Below are positions 1-7,498 of a DNA stretch of 64,000 nucleotides, in pieces. The stretch is taken from assembly GCA_030430715.1 (NCBI GenBank), contig JAUIJZ010000003.1:1-64000 (forward strand), read 5' to 3'. The position numbers and the translations under genes are program-made. The stretch comes from Alphaproteobacteria bacterium (GTDB lineage: Bacteria > Pseudomonadota > Alphaproteobacteria > Caulobacterales > Aquidulcibacteraceae). Each line of letters starts with the position of its first letter. Positions within the stretch are counted from its first letter, which is position 1. The notes under the pieces are model-generated. The model was not told where the DNA came from. It searched no databases and worked only from the letters and a program-made list of their open reading frames with translations.

Positions 1-156
1 CCAGATGTCGGTGATCCGCCATCTCTTGGCTTCCGCCTGACGCAAAATTTCGTCGGCATCCGGGGTGTCGATTGTGGCGGTGGAACCGCTCCACGTATCG
101 TGGACCAGAAAACCGTAATTATCGTCGAGGCATGGGAATTGATGAATTTGCAGCAT
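1..156 (-). CDS. gloB: Hydroxyacylglutathione hydrolase (glyoxalase II), N-terminal part, cut by window edge
   Basis: Reading the minus strand from the ATG at 156 gives 52 open codons that run off the left edge, beginning MLQIHQFPCLDDNYGFLVHD and including a DTPDA motif. This is the typical start of glyoxalase II, which hydrolyses S-lactoylglutathione to lactate and glutathione in methylglyoxal detoxification. The fragment ends at Asp-Ile-Trp, just before the expected metal-binding HxHxDH, so the catalytic part lies outside the window. It is divergent from the methyltransferase at 180, with only 23 bases between the two start codons. Confidence 0.8.
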   Translation of the reverse strand, partial: MLQIHQFPCLDDNYGFLVHDTWSGSTATIDTPDADEILRQAEAKRWRITDIW

Positions 157-179
157 GTCCTAGCTTAACTGTTGAACCC

Positions 180-941
180 ATGCGCGTCGATGTCCTTGGC
201 CTGCAACGTTTCTACGCGTCTCCGTTGGGCGACGCCGCGCGCCGCGCGTTAGGGCGGCGTCTGGCCGCGCTTTGGCCTCAGGCAGATGGGCTGGATGTGC
301 TCGGCGTCGGTTATGTGACGCCCTATCTGGATAGGTTCCGGGCCAGCGCGCGCCGTGTCGCCGCTTTGATGCCGGCGGAACAAGGGGTGGAGCCGTGGCC
401 CGGCGATGCGCCCGGTCTGAGCGTATTGTCGGAAGAAGCGCGTCTGCCGTTCATCGATGCGATTTTCGATCGCGTGCTGCTGGTGCACGCCTTGGAAGAA
501 AGCCATGTGCCGGCTCAGCTGCTGCGCGAAATTTGGCGGGTGATGGCGCCTGAAGGGCGCTTGGTGGTGATCGCGGCCAATCGCTGGAGTTTGTGGGCGC
601 AGCTCGATTCCACGCCGTTCGGGCATGGGCGGCCCTATTCACGTCATCAGCTCGCGGGGCTGCTGGCCGATTCCATGTTTGAGCCGATCGCATCGGCGCG
701 CGCGCTTTATGCGCCGCCATCGGGATGGGGGCCCTTCGTGCACGGCGCGAATGCGTTCGAAAGGGTTGGCGAGGTGGTGTGGCCCGCGCTCGGCGGCGTG
801 GTGCTCATGGAGGCGGTGAAGCGGCTTTACGCTTCGACGGCGCGTTCGCAAGGACGCGTTTTGTTGGCGAAAGCACCTGAACGCGCGCGGCCCGCAGAGC
901 CGCCCCGCTCACGCGAATCGGGGTGGCGGGCGGCGGATTGA
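180..941 (+). CDS. Class I SAM-dependent methyltransferase
   Basis: 253-residue protein starting MRVDVLGLQRFYASPLGDAA. An earlier in-frame ATG at 72 would run through gloB on the other strand, so I chose 180. The SAM-binding glycine loop is around residues 35-45 (DVLGVGYVTPYL), and the post-motif ALEESHVPAQLLREIWRVM is typical of ubiquinone-biosynthesis-like methyltransferases that neighbour gloB in many alphaproteobacteria. The substrate is not known. No clear Shine-Dalgarno precedes the start, so translation may be leaderless or nearly so. The next gene, a PII protein, follows after about 106 bp in which I see no further gene. Confidence 0.75.
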   Translation: MRVDVLGLQRFYASPLGDAARRALGRRLAALWPQADGLDVLGVGYVTPYLDRFRASARRVAALMPAEQGVEPWPGDAPGLSVLSEEARLPFIDAIFDRVLLVHALEESHVPAQLLREIWRVMAPEGRLVVIAANRWSLWAQLDSTPFGHGRPYSRHQLAGLLADSMFEPIASARALYAPPSGWGPFVHGANAFERVGEVVWPALGGVVLMEAVKRLYASTARSQGRVLLAKAPERARPAEPPRSRESGWRAAD

Positions 942-1047
942 GCGCTTCGTCTGTTGCCGTTGGATTACGCAGGGCGGCAAGAAAACAGAGTGGGGGCCCT
1001 CTCGCGCTTGCGGAATCTCTCTGGCGCGCGTCTTATCGACAAAGATC

Positions 1048-1392
1048 ATGAAACTTGTCACCGCCATCATCAAACCGAGCCGCCTCGATCCAGTGCTTGA
1101 TGCGCTCAAGGATGTCGGCATTTCGGGCCTGACGGTTTCTGAGGTGCGCGGCTTTGGCCGCCAAAAGGGCAAGACCGAGGTCTATCGCGGCGCCGAGTAC
1201 GAAGTGAAGTTACTGCCGAAGGTGAAGATCGAGGTCGTCGTGCCCGATCCCTTGGCCGAGAACGCAGTGGAAAAAATCGTCACGGCGGCGAAAACCGGCA
1301 AGATCGGCGACGGCAAGGTTTGGGTTTACGACCTGGACAGCGTGCTGCGCATCCGCACGGGCGAGACCAATCAGGAAGCGATCGAAGGCTGA
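1048..1392 (+). CDS. glnB: Nitrogen regulatory protein P-II (GlnB/GlnK family)
   Basis: 114 residues, the usual PII length. PII trimers sense 2-oxoglutarate, ATP/ADP and, through uridylylation, glutamine, and control ammonium uptake and glutamine synthetase. The T-loop (residues 37-54, GRQKGKTEVYRGAEYEV) carries Tyr51, the uridylylation site, and the C-terminal IRTGE motif is present. It is not followed by glnA or amtB: the next gene is convergent and its 3' end overlaps this one by 22 bp. GlnB and GlnK cannot be told apart without genome context, so the symbol is tentative. Confidence 0.85.
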   Translation: MKLVTAIIKPSRLDPVLDALKDVGISGLTVSEVRGFGRQKGKTEVYRGAEYEVKLLPKVKIEVVVPDPLAENAVEKIVTAAKTGKIGDGKVWVYDLDSVLRIRTGETNQEAIEG

Positions 1393-2120
1393 TCCGCCTT
1401 TGACCCGCCACGGCGGCCGAGATAGCGCACGCCCTTGAGCCACATCTTCAGCGCTTCCCAATGAATGCCTGCGATCACTTTGAGCGTCATCAGAGGATGG
1501 GCCGCCCACGCCCGTAAGATGTTCGCATCCGTCAATGCCGCGCGTGCGCCGGCGAAAGATGCGGTCAGCGCGATGTTTTCGCCTCGCCGCACGATCATCG
1601 CGATGCTGGCCTGCTCGCCAGGCGGGATGATGCGGAACTCGTAGCTGAGATCCATCTCCAGAAAAGGCGAGACAAAGAAATCCTTGGCGCAGCGTTGCAG
1701 CACGACGCCGTTTTCACTGCGCGTGGCGGCGAGTGCATAAAAACCGCGCTCGCCAAACGTGTTCGATACTTCGTGCACAATCGCGGCCAGGGCGCCGTTC
1801 GGCCGGTAGCAGAAATAGACGCTGAGCGGATTGAAGACGTAATTGAAAAGGCGCGGCATCGTCAGCAGCACGATGCGCCCGCCGCTCCAGGCGATGCCGA
1901 CCTCGCGCAGTTTGGTTTCGATTTGCGGCTTGATCGGTGTGTTGTTGCGATTGGCATGATCGCGGTCGTGCAACGAGAGCAGGTCAAAGCGATTGTGCGC
2001 GAACAAACGCAAGCGCGTCGGCAATGCGTCGAGATCCAGCGCCAACATAAAGACGCGATAGCGCAGGCGATGCTTGCCCGGCCGCTCGTGGCGCACGACG
2101 CCTTGGTAAATCGCGTTCAC
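1371..2120 (-). CDS. DUF1365 domain-containing protein
   Basis: 249 residues from a GTG at 2120 (VNAIYQGVVRHERP...). That GTG overlaps the stop of the upstream flavoprotein gene as GTGA, so the two are translationally coupled. DUF1365 motifs are present: RYRVFMLALDLD near the start, NYVFNPLSVYFCYRP and EVSNTFGER in the middle. In many proteobacteria DUF1365 genes sit beside a FAD amine oxidase-like gene, and in Rhodobacter sphaeroides such a pair lies next to rpoE-chrR. Biochemical role is unproven; links to lipid modification under singlet-oxygen stress have been suggested. A longer ORF to 2303 overlaps the upstream gene and is rejected. Confidence 0.8.
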   Translation of the reverse strand: MNAIYQGVVRHERPGKHRLRYRVFMLALDLDALPTRLRLFAHNRFDLLSLHDRDHANRNNTPIKPQIETKLREVGIAWSGGRIVLLTMPRLFNYVFNPLSVYFCYRPNGALAAIVHEVSNTFGERGFYALAATRSENGVVLQRCAKDFFVSPFLEMDLSYEFRIIPPGEQASIAMIVRRGENIALTASFAGARAALTDANILRAWAAHPLMTLKVIAGIHWEALKMWLKGVRYLGRRGGSKADQPSIAS

Positions 2121-3460
2121 GCCGCAGCCGCCACTGATTGCGGCAAGTGGATGCGGCCGTTTTCGTCTGGCACGCGCCACGGTCTGCGCACACCGCCCAT
2201 ATGCTCGGCTGCGGCCAAGCCCGCTTGCAACCCGTCTTCGTGAAAGCCAGCGCCGAAATGCGCGCCCGCGAACCATGTGTTGCGCGTGCCTTGCAGCGTC
2301 CACAATTGCTCTTGCGCGCGCAGCGCCGCCGCGTCGAACAGAGGATGCTCATATTCGGTTTCATAGAGCACGGTTTCCGGGCGCGGCAGGGTGCGCGGAT
2401 TGAGCGTAAGAAAGATCTGTTCTTTGCAGGAGAGGCGTTGCAGGCGGTTCATCCAATAGGAAACGACGCAGCCGCCCTCAGGGTTTTCGCCGACATAATT
2501 CCAGCTTGCCCATAGCGCCTCGCGCCGCGGCATCAGCGTGCGGTCCGTGTGCAGCACGGCGCGGTTTGTCGTGTAACGGAAGGCGCCGAGCAGCGCGCGT
2601 TCTCGTGCATCGGCATCATCGAGCATGGTAAGCGCATCGTTGGCATGCGCGGCAATGAGCACGCCATCATAACGCTCCGCGCGCCCTTGCGCATCGCGCA
2701 CCCAAGCGGCGCCAGCCTCACGCCGCACTGAAACGGCGCCGCAATTGAGTTGCGCGCTGGCGGCGTAAGGCGCGGTGAGCTTATCGATATAAGCGCGGCT
2801 TCCGCGTTCCACGGTGCGCCATTTTGGGCGGCCGGAAAGCTTGAGAAGGCCGTGATTTTCGAAGAAGCGCACGAACGCGCAGGCTGGGTAGTGTTGGATT
2901 TCCGCCAGTGGCGCCGACCAGATCGCCGCCGCTTGCGGCAAGAGGTGATCGCGTTGAAAGGCCTCGCCATACTTGCCGCGGCTGAGATAGTCGCCGAGCG
3001 AAATCAGCCCAGCGCGCGCCCGCGTCAGTTCAAGCGGCGCTTGCTTGTAGAAGCGCAGCACGTCCCAGGTCATCGACCAAAAGCGCGGGCTGATCAGGTT
3101 GCGCCCGCCGCAAAGAAAGGCTGAGGCGCCGGTGGAAGAATATTCAAACCGCCCGCCATTGAGCGAGACGCCGAAGCTCATGTCGGAGGCTTGCGTGGCG
3201 ACGCCGAGATGTTCGAACAGCGCCACCAAGTTCGGGTAGGTGATGTCGTTGAAGACGATAAAGCCGGTATCGATGGGGGTGATGCCGTCGCTGGTCTTGA
3301 CGTTCACCGTATTGGAATGGCCGCCCAAGCGTCCATCGCGCTCATATAGTGTTACGTCATGACGTTGACTCAACAGCCACGCCGCCGACATTCCGGCTAT
3401 GCCCGAGCCGATCACGGCGATACGCTGGCGCGGCGATGCGGGCAGAGAAGTGAATGCCAT
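2117..3460 (-). CDS. FAD-dependent amine oxidase-like oxidoreductase (NAD/FAD-binding protein)
   Basis: 447 residues starting MAFTSLPASPRQRIAVIGSG; the alternative start at 3487 is too close to the predicted promoter. The N-terminal Rossmann fold shows GSGIAGMSAAWLL followed by an acidic strand end (TLYERDGRLGGHSNTV), typical of the amine-oxidase/phytoene-desaturase flavoprotein superfamily (COG2907 type). The C-terminal FAD contact (TWFAGAHFGAGFHEDGLQAG) is intact. It is first gene of a two-gene operon with DUF1365 and is transcribed away from sigE-chrR, from a region holding a matching sigma-E -35 box. Probably a membrane-lipid-modifying flavoenzyme of the singlet-oxygen response; this is inferred from context. 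Confidence 0.82.
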   Translation of the reverse strand: MAFTSLPASPRQRIAVIGSGIAGMSAAWLLSQRHDVTLYERDGRLGGHSNTVNVKTSDGITPIDTGFIVFNDITYPNLVALFEHLGVATQASDMSFGVSLNGGRFEYSSTGASAFLCGGRNLISPRFWSMTWDVLRFYKQAPLELTRARAGLISLGDYLSRGKYGEAFQRDHLLPQAAAIWSAPLAEIQHYPACAFVRFFENHGLLKLSGRPKWRTVERGSRAYIDKLTAPYAASAQLNCGAVSVRREAGAAWVRDAQGRAERYDGVLIAAHANDALTMLDDADARERALLGAFRYTTNRAVLHTDRTLMPRREALWASWNYVGENPEGGCVVSYWMNRLQRLSCKEQIFLTLNPRTLPRPETVLYETEYEHPLFDAAALRAQEQLWTLQGTRNTWFAGAHFGAGFHEDGLQAGLAAAEHMGGVRRPWRVPDENGRIHLPQSVAAAA

Positions 3461-3500
3461 TAAGCGGTCCCAAATGATCTCGACCAATTGGTCTTTGAGC

Positions 3501-3529
3501 GGATACGTCGCATGGGCGGCGGCGGATCA
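3501..3529 (-). promoter_or_regulatory. Candidate sigma-E (ECF11) promoter for the flavoprotein-DUF1365 operon
   Basis: On the minus strand TGATCC (3529-3524), an 18-base spacer, then TATCC (3505-3501). The -35 box and spacing equal those of the facing promoter; the -10 agrees only in its first TA. Predicted start about 3494, giving a leader of some 34 bases to the ATG at 3460. Confidence 0.5.
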
Positions 3530-3532
3530 CGC

Positions 3533-3561
3533 TGATCCGCAAGGGGCGCGCCTGCGTAAGA
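3533..3561 (+). promoter_or_regulatory. sigma-E (ECF11) promoter of sigE-chrR
   Basis: TGATCC (3533-3538), 18-base spacer, TAAGA (3557-3561). This agrees with the R. sphaeroides sigma-E promoter consensus as I recall it (TGATCC-N18-TAAGA), so the operon is probably autoregulated. Predicted start about 3568, which argues for the ATG at 3622 rather than an in-frame ATG at 3568. Confidence 0.75.
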
Positions 3562-3621
3562 GCGGCAATGGTTGCAATTGCCCTATCTCCGCCGCCGCGC
3601 GCCGCTGGGAGGCTACGGCTT

Positions 3622-4182
3622 ATGCATGACGGCGCCGCCCCGTCTGATGAAAACTTGCTTGCGCGCATTGGGCGTGGGGATCGTGAGGCGTTCGCCCAGC
3701 TGTTTGAGGCCTATGCCGGCAAGATCAAGTCGTACCTGATGCGGTTGGGGGCCCCGCCGGCCGCAGCGGAAGAATTGATGCAGGATGCGATGTTGTCGGT
3801 GTGGCGGCGCGCGTCCTCGTTCGATCCAATCAAAGCCAAGGCGTCGACATGGATGTTCGTGATCGCGCGTAATGCGTGGATCGATCGGTTGCGGCGCGAG
3901 CGCACGGAGTTTGCGTATCGGGGCGCCTATGTTGTCTCTAATGAAGTCAGCGACGACGAAGCGCCGGATGAAGCGGCCGTGCGCGTCGAAACGGAAGCGC
4001 ACATGCAAGTCGCGCTCGACACGCTTTCCGAAGAACAGCGCCAGGTGGTACAGCTCTCCTTCTTTGAGGATCGGCCACATTCTGAAATCGCCGAGCGTCT
4101 ATCGCTGCCGCTCGGCACGGTGAAATCTCGCTTGCGGCTTGCGCTCAACAAGCTGCGCGCGCACTGGGAGCAATATTCATGA
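3622..4182 (+). CDS. rpoE: ECF RNA polymerase sigma factor, RpoE/ECF11 type
   Basis: 186 residues. Region 2 is at about residues 25-95 (FEAYAGKIKSYLMRLG, then STWMFVIARNAWIDRLRRER) and region 4 at about 125-180 (QRQVVQLSFFEDRPHSEIAE, GTVKSRLRLALNKLR). A GGGAGG ribosome site at 3607-3612 supports the ATG at 3622. The stop overlaps the chrR start as ATGA, the arrangement expected for a sigma/anti-sigma pair. Family knowledge: ECF11 factors paired with ChrR answer to singlet oxygen and organic hydroperoxides. The promoter in front matches its own predicted recognition sequence. Confidence 0.88.
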   Translation: MHDGAAPSDENLLARIGRGDREAFAQLFEAYAGKIKSYLMRLGAPPAAAEELMQDAMLSVWRRASSFDPIKAKASTWMFVIARNAWIDRLRRERTEFAYRGAYVVSNEVSDDEAPDEAAVRVETEAHMQVALDTLSEEQRQVVQLSFFEDRPHSEIAERLSLPLGTVKSRLRLALNKLRAHWEQYS

Positions 4183-4793
4183 GCCCGCGTCATCATCCCG
4201 CGCCCGATATTCTTGCGGCGTACGCTTCGGGCACGCTTGATCCAGGTTTCGGGTTGGTCGTGGGCGCTCACGTTGAAGGCTGCCCGGTTTGCCGGAAGCA
4301 GAGCGCGGCGTTCGAAGCCGTTTCAGGCGAGGCGCTTGCGGCATTGCCGGAGGCTGCGCTGGCGCCTGACGCGCTTGCTGACGCGATGGCGCGGCTCGAT
4401 GCGGCGCCGCCCATTCATATGCCGGATCGCCGTCCTTTGCTGGCGCGCTTGGTCTTGAAGCCGCGCAAATGGGTGGCGCCGGGCGTTTGGTGCGCTGCCG
4501 TCGATACGCCGCACGCGCCGGACAATCGCGTCTATCTTCTCTCGGTGCGCGCAGGCATGCCGACGGCGCGGCATAGCCATTCGGGGCAAGAATTCTGTAC
4601 CGTGCTCAAAGGTGCGTATCGCGATGAACTCGGGACGTTCGCGGCGGGCGATTTCGCTGCGACGGGAGGCGAACTCGAGCATCAACCGGTGACGCTGGGT
4701 GACGAAGATTGCGTTTGCCTTTTTGCGACCGAAGGCCGTCTTAAGGCGCAAGGCTTGATTGGGCGCTTGGCGTTCGCATTGGCGGACGTCTGA
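4179..4793 (+). CDS. chrR: ChrR-type zinc-binding anti-sigma factor with C-terminal cupin
   Basis: 204 residues. The N-terminal anti-sigma domain carries His6, His31, Cys35 and Cys38, the same residue numbers as the zinc ligands of R. sphaeroides ChrR. The C-terminal cupin has a second metal set: His132, His134, Glu138 and His168 (RHSHSGQEF ... ELEHQP). ChrR holds sigma-E inactive; singlet oxygen triggers its proteolysis and the cupin is needed for that response. The start overlaps the sigma stop by four bases. All eight ligands are present, so this should be a functional sensor. The convergent metW stop lies 1 base beyond its own. Confidence 0.9.
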   Translation: MSPRHHPAPDILAAYASGTLDPGFGLVVGAHVEGCPVCRKQSAAFEAVSGEALAALPEAALAPDALADAMARLDAAPPIHMPDRRPLLARLVLKPRKWVAPGVWCAAVDTPHAPDNRVYLLSVRAGMPTARHSHSGQEFCTVLKGAYRDELGTFAAGDFAATGGELEHQPVTLGDEDCVCLFATEGRLKAQGLIGRLAFALADV

Positions 4794-4794
4794 A

Positions 4795-5418
4795 TCAGTC
4801 CGCCAGCAGGAAGACAGCTTCTTCCGCGAACCAATTGGCGCGCCATACCGTCTTGGCGAAAGGTGCGCCAATGCGTCCGCGCGTGATTGGCACCGCTGTC
4901 TCGACCGAAAGCCGCAATGCGCGCGCGAGTTCGGCCATGTCGCGCACCGTGCAAGGACGGTTGATCTCGCCCCAGCGCGCCGCGCGGCCTTCGACGAGCA
5001 ATTGAATGCGCGCGCGCCAATGCGCGGCGTTCTGAATGGAGACAATCACACGCCCGCCGATGCGCGCCGCTTCGCGCAGCACAGCGCGCGGATCGGGCAT
5101 CTTCTGGAGCGATTGCGACAGGATCACCACGTCGAATCCGCCGGCTGGAAAGGCTGAAAGATCGGCGGCCGCATCGCCTTGCGTCACGCTGAGGCCCGCC
5201 GCGACGCAGGCGCGCACTTTGGCCGGGTCGCGTTCGATGCCGCTGCAGCGCGCTTGCTTTTCGCGCGCCAGCAAACGCATCAGCGCGCCGTCGCCACAGC
5301 CGATATCGAGGATGCGTGCGCCGGAATCGATCAGCTGACCGATGACGAAATGGTCGGCGCGCGGATCGGCCTGAGCTTGCGGAGGTGCGACGTGGACGAG
5401 TTCAAGCTGCGCGGTCAT
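4795..5418 (-). CDS. metW: Methionine biosynthesis protein MetW (class I methyltransferase fold)
   Basis: 207 residues. The core motif ARILDIGCGDGALMRLLA lies at about residues 34-51, with RDMAELARALRL and the FAKTVWRANWFAEEAVF ending typical of MetW. It follows metX after a 10-base gap on the same strand, the usual metXW operon. MetW is needed with MetX for homoserine acylation in several bacteria, though its exact activity is debated. The N-terminus is some 15 residues longer than typical MetW; no better internal start is visible. Confidence 0.88.
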   Translation of the reverse strand: MTAQLELVHVAPPQAQADPRADHFVIGQLIDSGARILDIGCGDGALMRLLAREKQARCSGIERDPAKVRACVAAGLSVTQGDAAADLSAFPAGGFDVVILSQSLQKMPDPRAVLREAARIGGRVIVSIQNAAHWRARIQLLVEGRAARWGEINRPCTVRDMAELARALRLSVETAVPITRGRIGAPFAKTVWRANWFAEEAVFLLAD

Positions 5419-5428
5419 GGATTGGCCC

Positions 5429-6559
5429 TTAGAGGCTGAGGCCGCGCGCGGAGGCGGCGCTATCGATGAAGCCGGTCAGCGCGGCTTCGAAAGCCGGCTC
5501 CTCCATCAAATGCGCGTCGTGGCCGTGCGGGCTGTCGATTTCGATGCTGGCGGTTTCCGCCCCTGCCGCGAGCAGCGCGCGCGCGATGGCGCGGCTTTCT
5601 TCCGGCGGATGGCGCTGGTCGTTGTTGAAAGAGATCACGCAATGGCGGGTCTGCCCGCCAGTGAAGGCGTTGGCGAGCGCGCCGCCGAAATCGCCGGCGA
5701 GATCGAAGCCGTCCATCGCGCGCGTGAGGTACAAGAAGGAATTGGCGTCGAAGCGGTCGACAAAGCTGGCGCCGGATGCCCGCACTTCGGCGGCGGCCGA
5801 CATGGCGAAGCGTTCGCTGCTGCGCGCCGCCTCGAATTTCTCACGTAGTTCCGATGCGGGCGCGCCCAGAATATGCGCCGCCGTGCGCGCCACTGCGAGG
5901 CCGCGCGTGGGGCGAGCGCCGATGGCCAGATAAGCGCCGTTGCGCCAGTCCGGGTCGGCCATGATGGCCTGGCGGCCCAATTCGTTGAGCGCCAGATTTT
6001 GCGTCGATTGGCGTGCGGAGGCGGCGATGGCGATGCTGGCGAACACGCGCTTCGGATAAGCGCTCGACCATTGCAGCGCTTGCATGCCGCCGAAGCCGGG
6101 CCCGACCACAAGGAAAAGGCTCTCTACGCCGAGCGCTTCCATAAGCATGGATTGAACGCGCACGGTGTCGGCCAGCGTGATGGCTGGGAAGCGCAACCCG
6201 TAAGGCTGGCCATCTGGGGCGGATGAAGAAGGCCCCGTCGTGCCCATCGCGCCGCCAAGCACATTGGCGCACACGACGTAGAAGCGGTTGGTGTCGATCG
6301 GACGGCCGGGCCCCACAATGCGCGGCCACCAAGCCGGCCGCCCCGTCACTGGATTTGGGCCAGCGACGAATTGATCGGTGGTCAGGCCGTGACAAACCAG
6401 GACGGCGTTGGTGCGCTCCGCGTTCAGCGCGCCATACGACTCGAACGCGACCGCGAGCGGTGCGAGCGTTTCGCCACTGGAAAGCTGAAGCGGGGAAGAC
6501 GCGTCAAAACCGAGCGTTCGAACGCCCCCTGCCGCCTGCACCTTCGCTGCGTGAATCAT
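5429..6559 (-). CDS. metX: Homoserine O-acetyltransferase MetX homologue, nucleophilic Ser missing
   Basis: 376 residues, full length for MetX (alpha/beta hydrolase). The family signatures CHGLTTDQFVAG, GPGRPIDTNRF, NVLGGAMGTTGP and GLAVARTAAHI are intact, as are the acid (Asp314, NNDQRHPP) and His347 (SPHGHDA). The nucleophile elbow, normally GGSMGG, reads GPGFGG at 153-158, so the catalytic Ser is Gly155; the DNA at 6090-6120 confirms the reading. Family knowledge says this Ser forms the acyl-enzyme, so activity should be lost or changed. In operon with metW, divergent from the chorismate mutase gene. I found no SAM-II riboswitch in the 120-bp upstream region. Confidence 0.85.
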   Translation of the reverse strand: MIHAAKVQAAGGVRTLGFDASSPLQLSSGETLAPLAVAFESYGALNAERTNAVLVCHGLTTDQFVAGPNPVTGRPAWWPRIVGPGRPIDTNRFYVVCANVLGGAMGTTGPSSSAPDGQPYGLRFPAITLADTVRVQSMLMEALGVESLFLVVGPGFGGMQALQWSSAYPKRVFASIAIAASARQSTQNLALNELGRQAIMADPDWRNGAYLAIGARPTRGLAVARTAAHILGAPASELREKFEAARSSERFAMSAAAEVRASGASFVDRFDANSFLYLTRAMDGFDLAGDFGGALANAFTGGQTRHCVISFNNDQRHPPEESRAIARALLAAGAETASIEIDSPHGHDAHLMEEPAFEAALTGFIDSAASARGLSL

Positions 6560-6682
6560 GCACGCCTATATAACGTGCGTCGCGCGCGCCGTATCCCCCG
6601 TTAGGAGAGCCAAGCTGTGGAGTGTGTCCGTGCGTGCACTCGGCGTGGCGGCTTGCCGCAAAGGCCGCTAAGGTCCGCCGCG

Positions 6683-7495
6683 ATGAATGATGAAGCCAAG
6701 CCAGAACAGGCGATGGAGGCGATTCGCGCCGAAATCGACCGCATAGACGAAACGATCCTTTCTTTGGTGGGCGAACGCCTGCGCGCCGCCGACACGGTGG
6801 CGGGGCTTAAAGCGCACGCCGCGGGGCCGCCGATCCGTGCTGGCCGCGAGGTAAAGATGCTGCGCCGCCTGATTTCTCGCGCGCAGGCGCCGATCGAGCG
6901 CGAACTTGTGGTGGAGCTTTGGCGCGCGCTCATCAGCGCCGGGCTGCGCCGTCAGCGCGTGGTCGACGTCTATGTCGGCGGGGGGCGCGGCGAGCCGACG
7001 CGCATGTTCGATGTGGCGCGGCGTCATTTCGGAGCGCGGGCGCGCATCCAGCATCTGCCCGAGCCGCAGCTGGCGCTGCAGAAGGTGGTGGAGAAACCCC
7101 ATGACAGCGTCGCCGTGACGCCGTGGCCGGCCGCGCCGGGCGTGGGCTCATGGTGGCCCGCGCTGAGCGAGTCGCGCTTTCACGCCTTGCGGCTGATCGG
7201 CGCTTTGCCCGTGCTGGGGCCCATCGAGGAAGATCCCACTGCTGCCGTGTTCGCGGCGTGCGATAATGAAGAAGCGGGCGACGACATCACGCTGCTGCTG
7301 GCGTTCGATCCGCATCATCGTTTGCAGCGCGCGCTCAAGGAGGTCGATCTGGTCGGGCGTGAACTCGGCCGTTCGGAGCCGCGCGTGATTGTGCGTATCG
7401 AAGGCTTTTTAAGTCCCAACGATCCGCGCGCCGCCGCTCTGGATGGACACGGGCTCGACAATGCCCGCGTGCTGGGCTCCTACGCACGGGTCTGA
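6683..7495 (+). CDS. Chorismate mutase (AroQ fold) with C-terminal extension
   Basis: 270 residues from the ATG at 6683 (MNDEAKPEQAMEAIRAEIDR); an upstream in-frame ATG at 6617 is less likely. Residues about 8-95 are an AroQ chorismate mutase (RAEIDRIDETILSLVGERL, KAHAAGPPIRAGREVKML, ISAGLRRQ), which converts chorismate to prephenate. The remaining ~175 residues do not match a domain I can name, although WWPALSE and LLLAFDPHHRLQRAL look structured. It is followed after 3 bases by tyrA, which uses prephenate, so the two form a tyrosine-branch operon. Confidence 0.78.
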   Translation: MNDEAKPEQAMEAIRAEIDRIDETILSLVGERLRAADTVAGLKAHAAGPPIRAGREVKMLRRLISRAQAPIERELVVELWRALISAGLRRQRVVDVYVGGGRGEPTRMFDVARRHFGARARIQHLPEPQLALQKVVEKPHDSVAVTPWPAAPGVGSWWPALSESRFHALRLIGALPVLGPIEEDPTAAVFAACDNEEAGDDITLLLAFDPHHRLQRALKEVDLVGRELGRSEPRVIVRIEGFLSPNDPRAAALDGHGLDNARVLGSYARV

Positions 7496-7498
7496 ATC

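Noticed and set aside
990-1047. Sigma-54 promoter in front of the PII gene
   Set aside because: GG and GC pairs occur, but never with the required 24/12 spacing.
6560-6682. SAM-II riboswitch in front of metX
   Set aside because: SAM-II elements precede many alphaproteobacterial metX genes, so I read the minus strand here for the pseudoknot core, but neither the conserved stem nor the A-rich linker is present.
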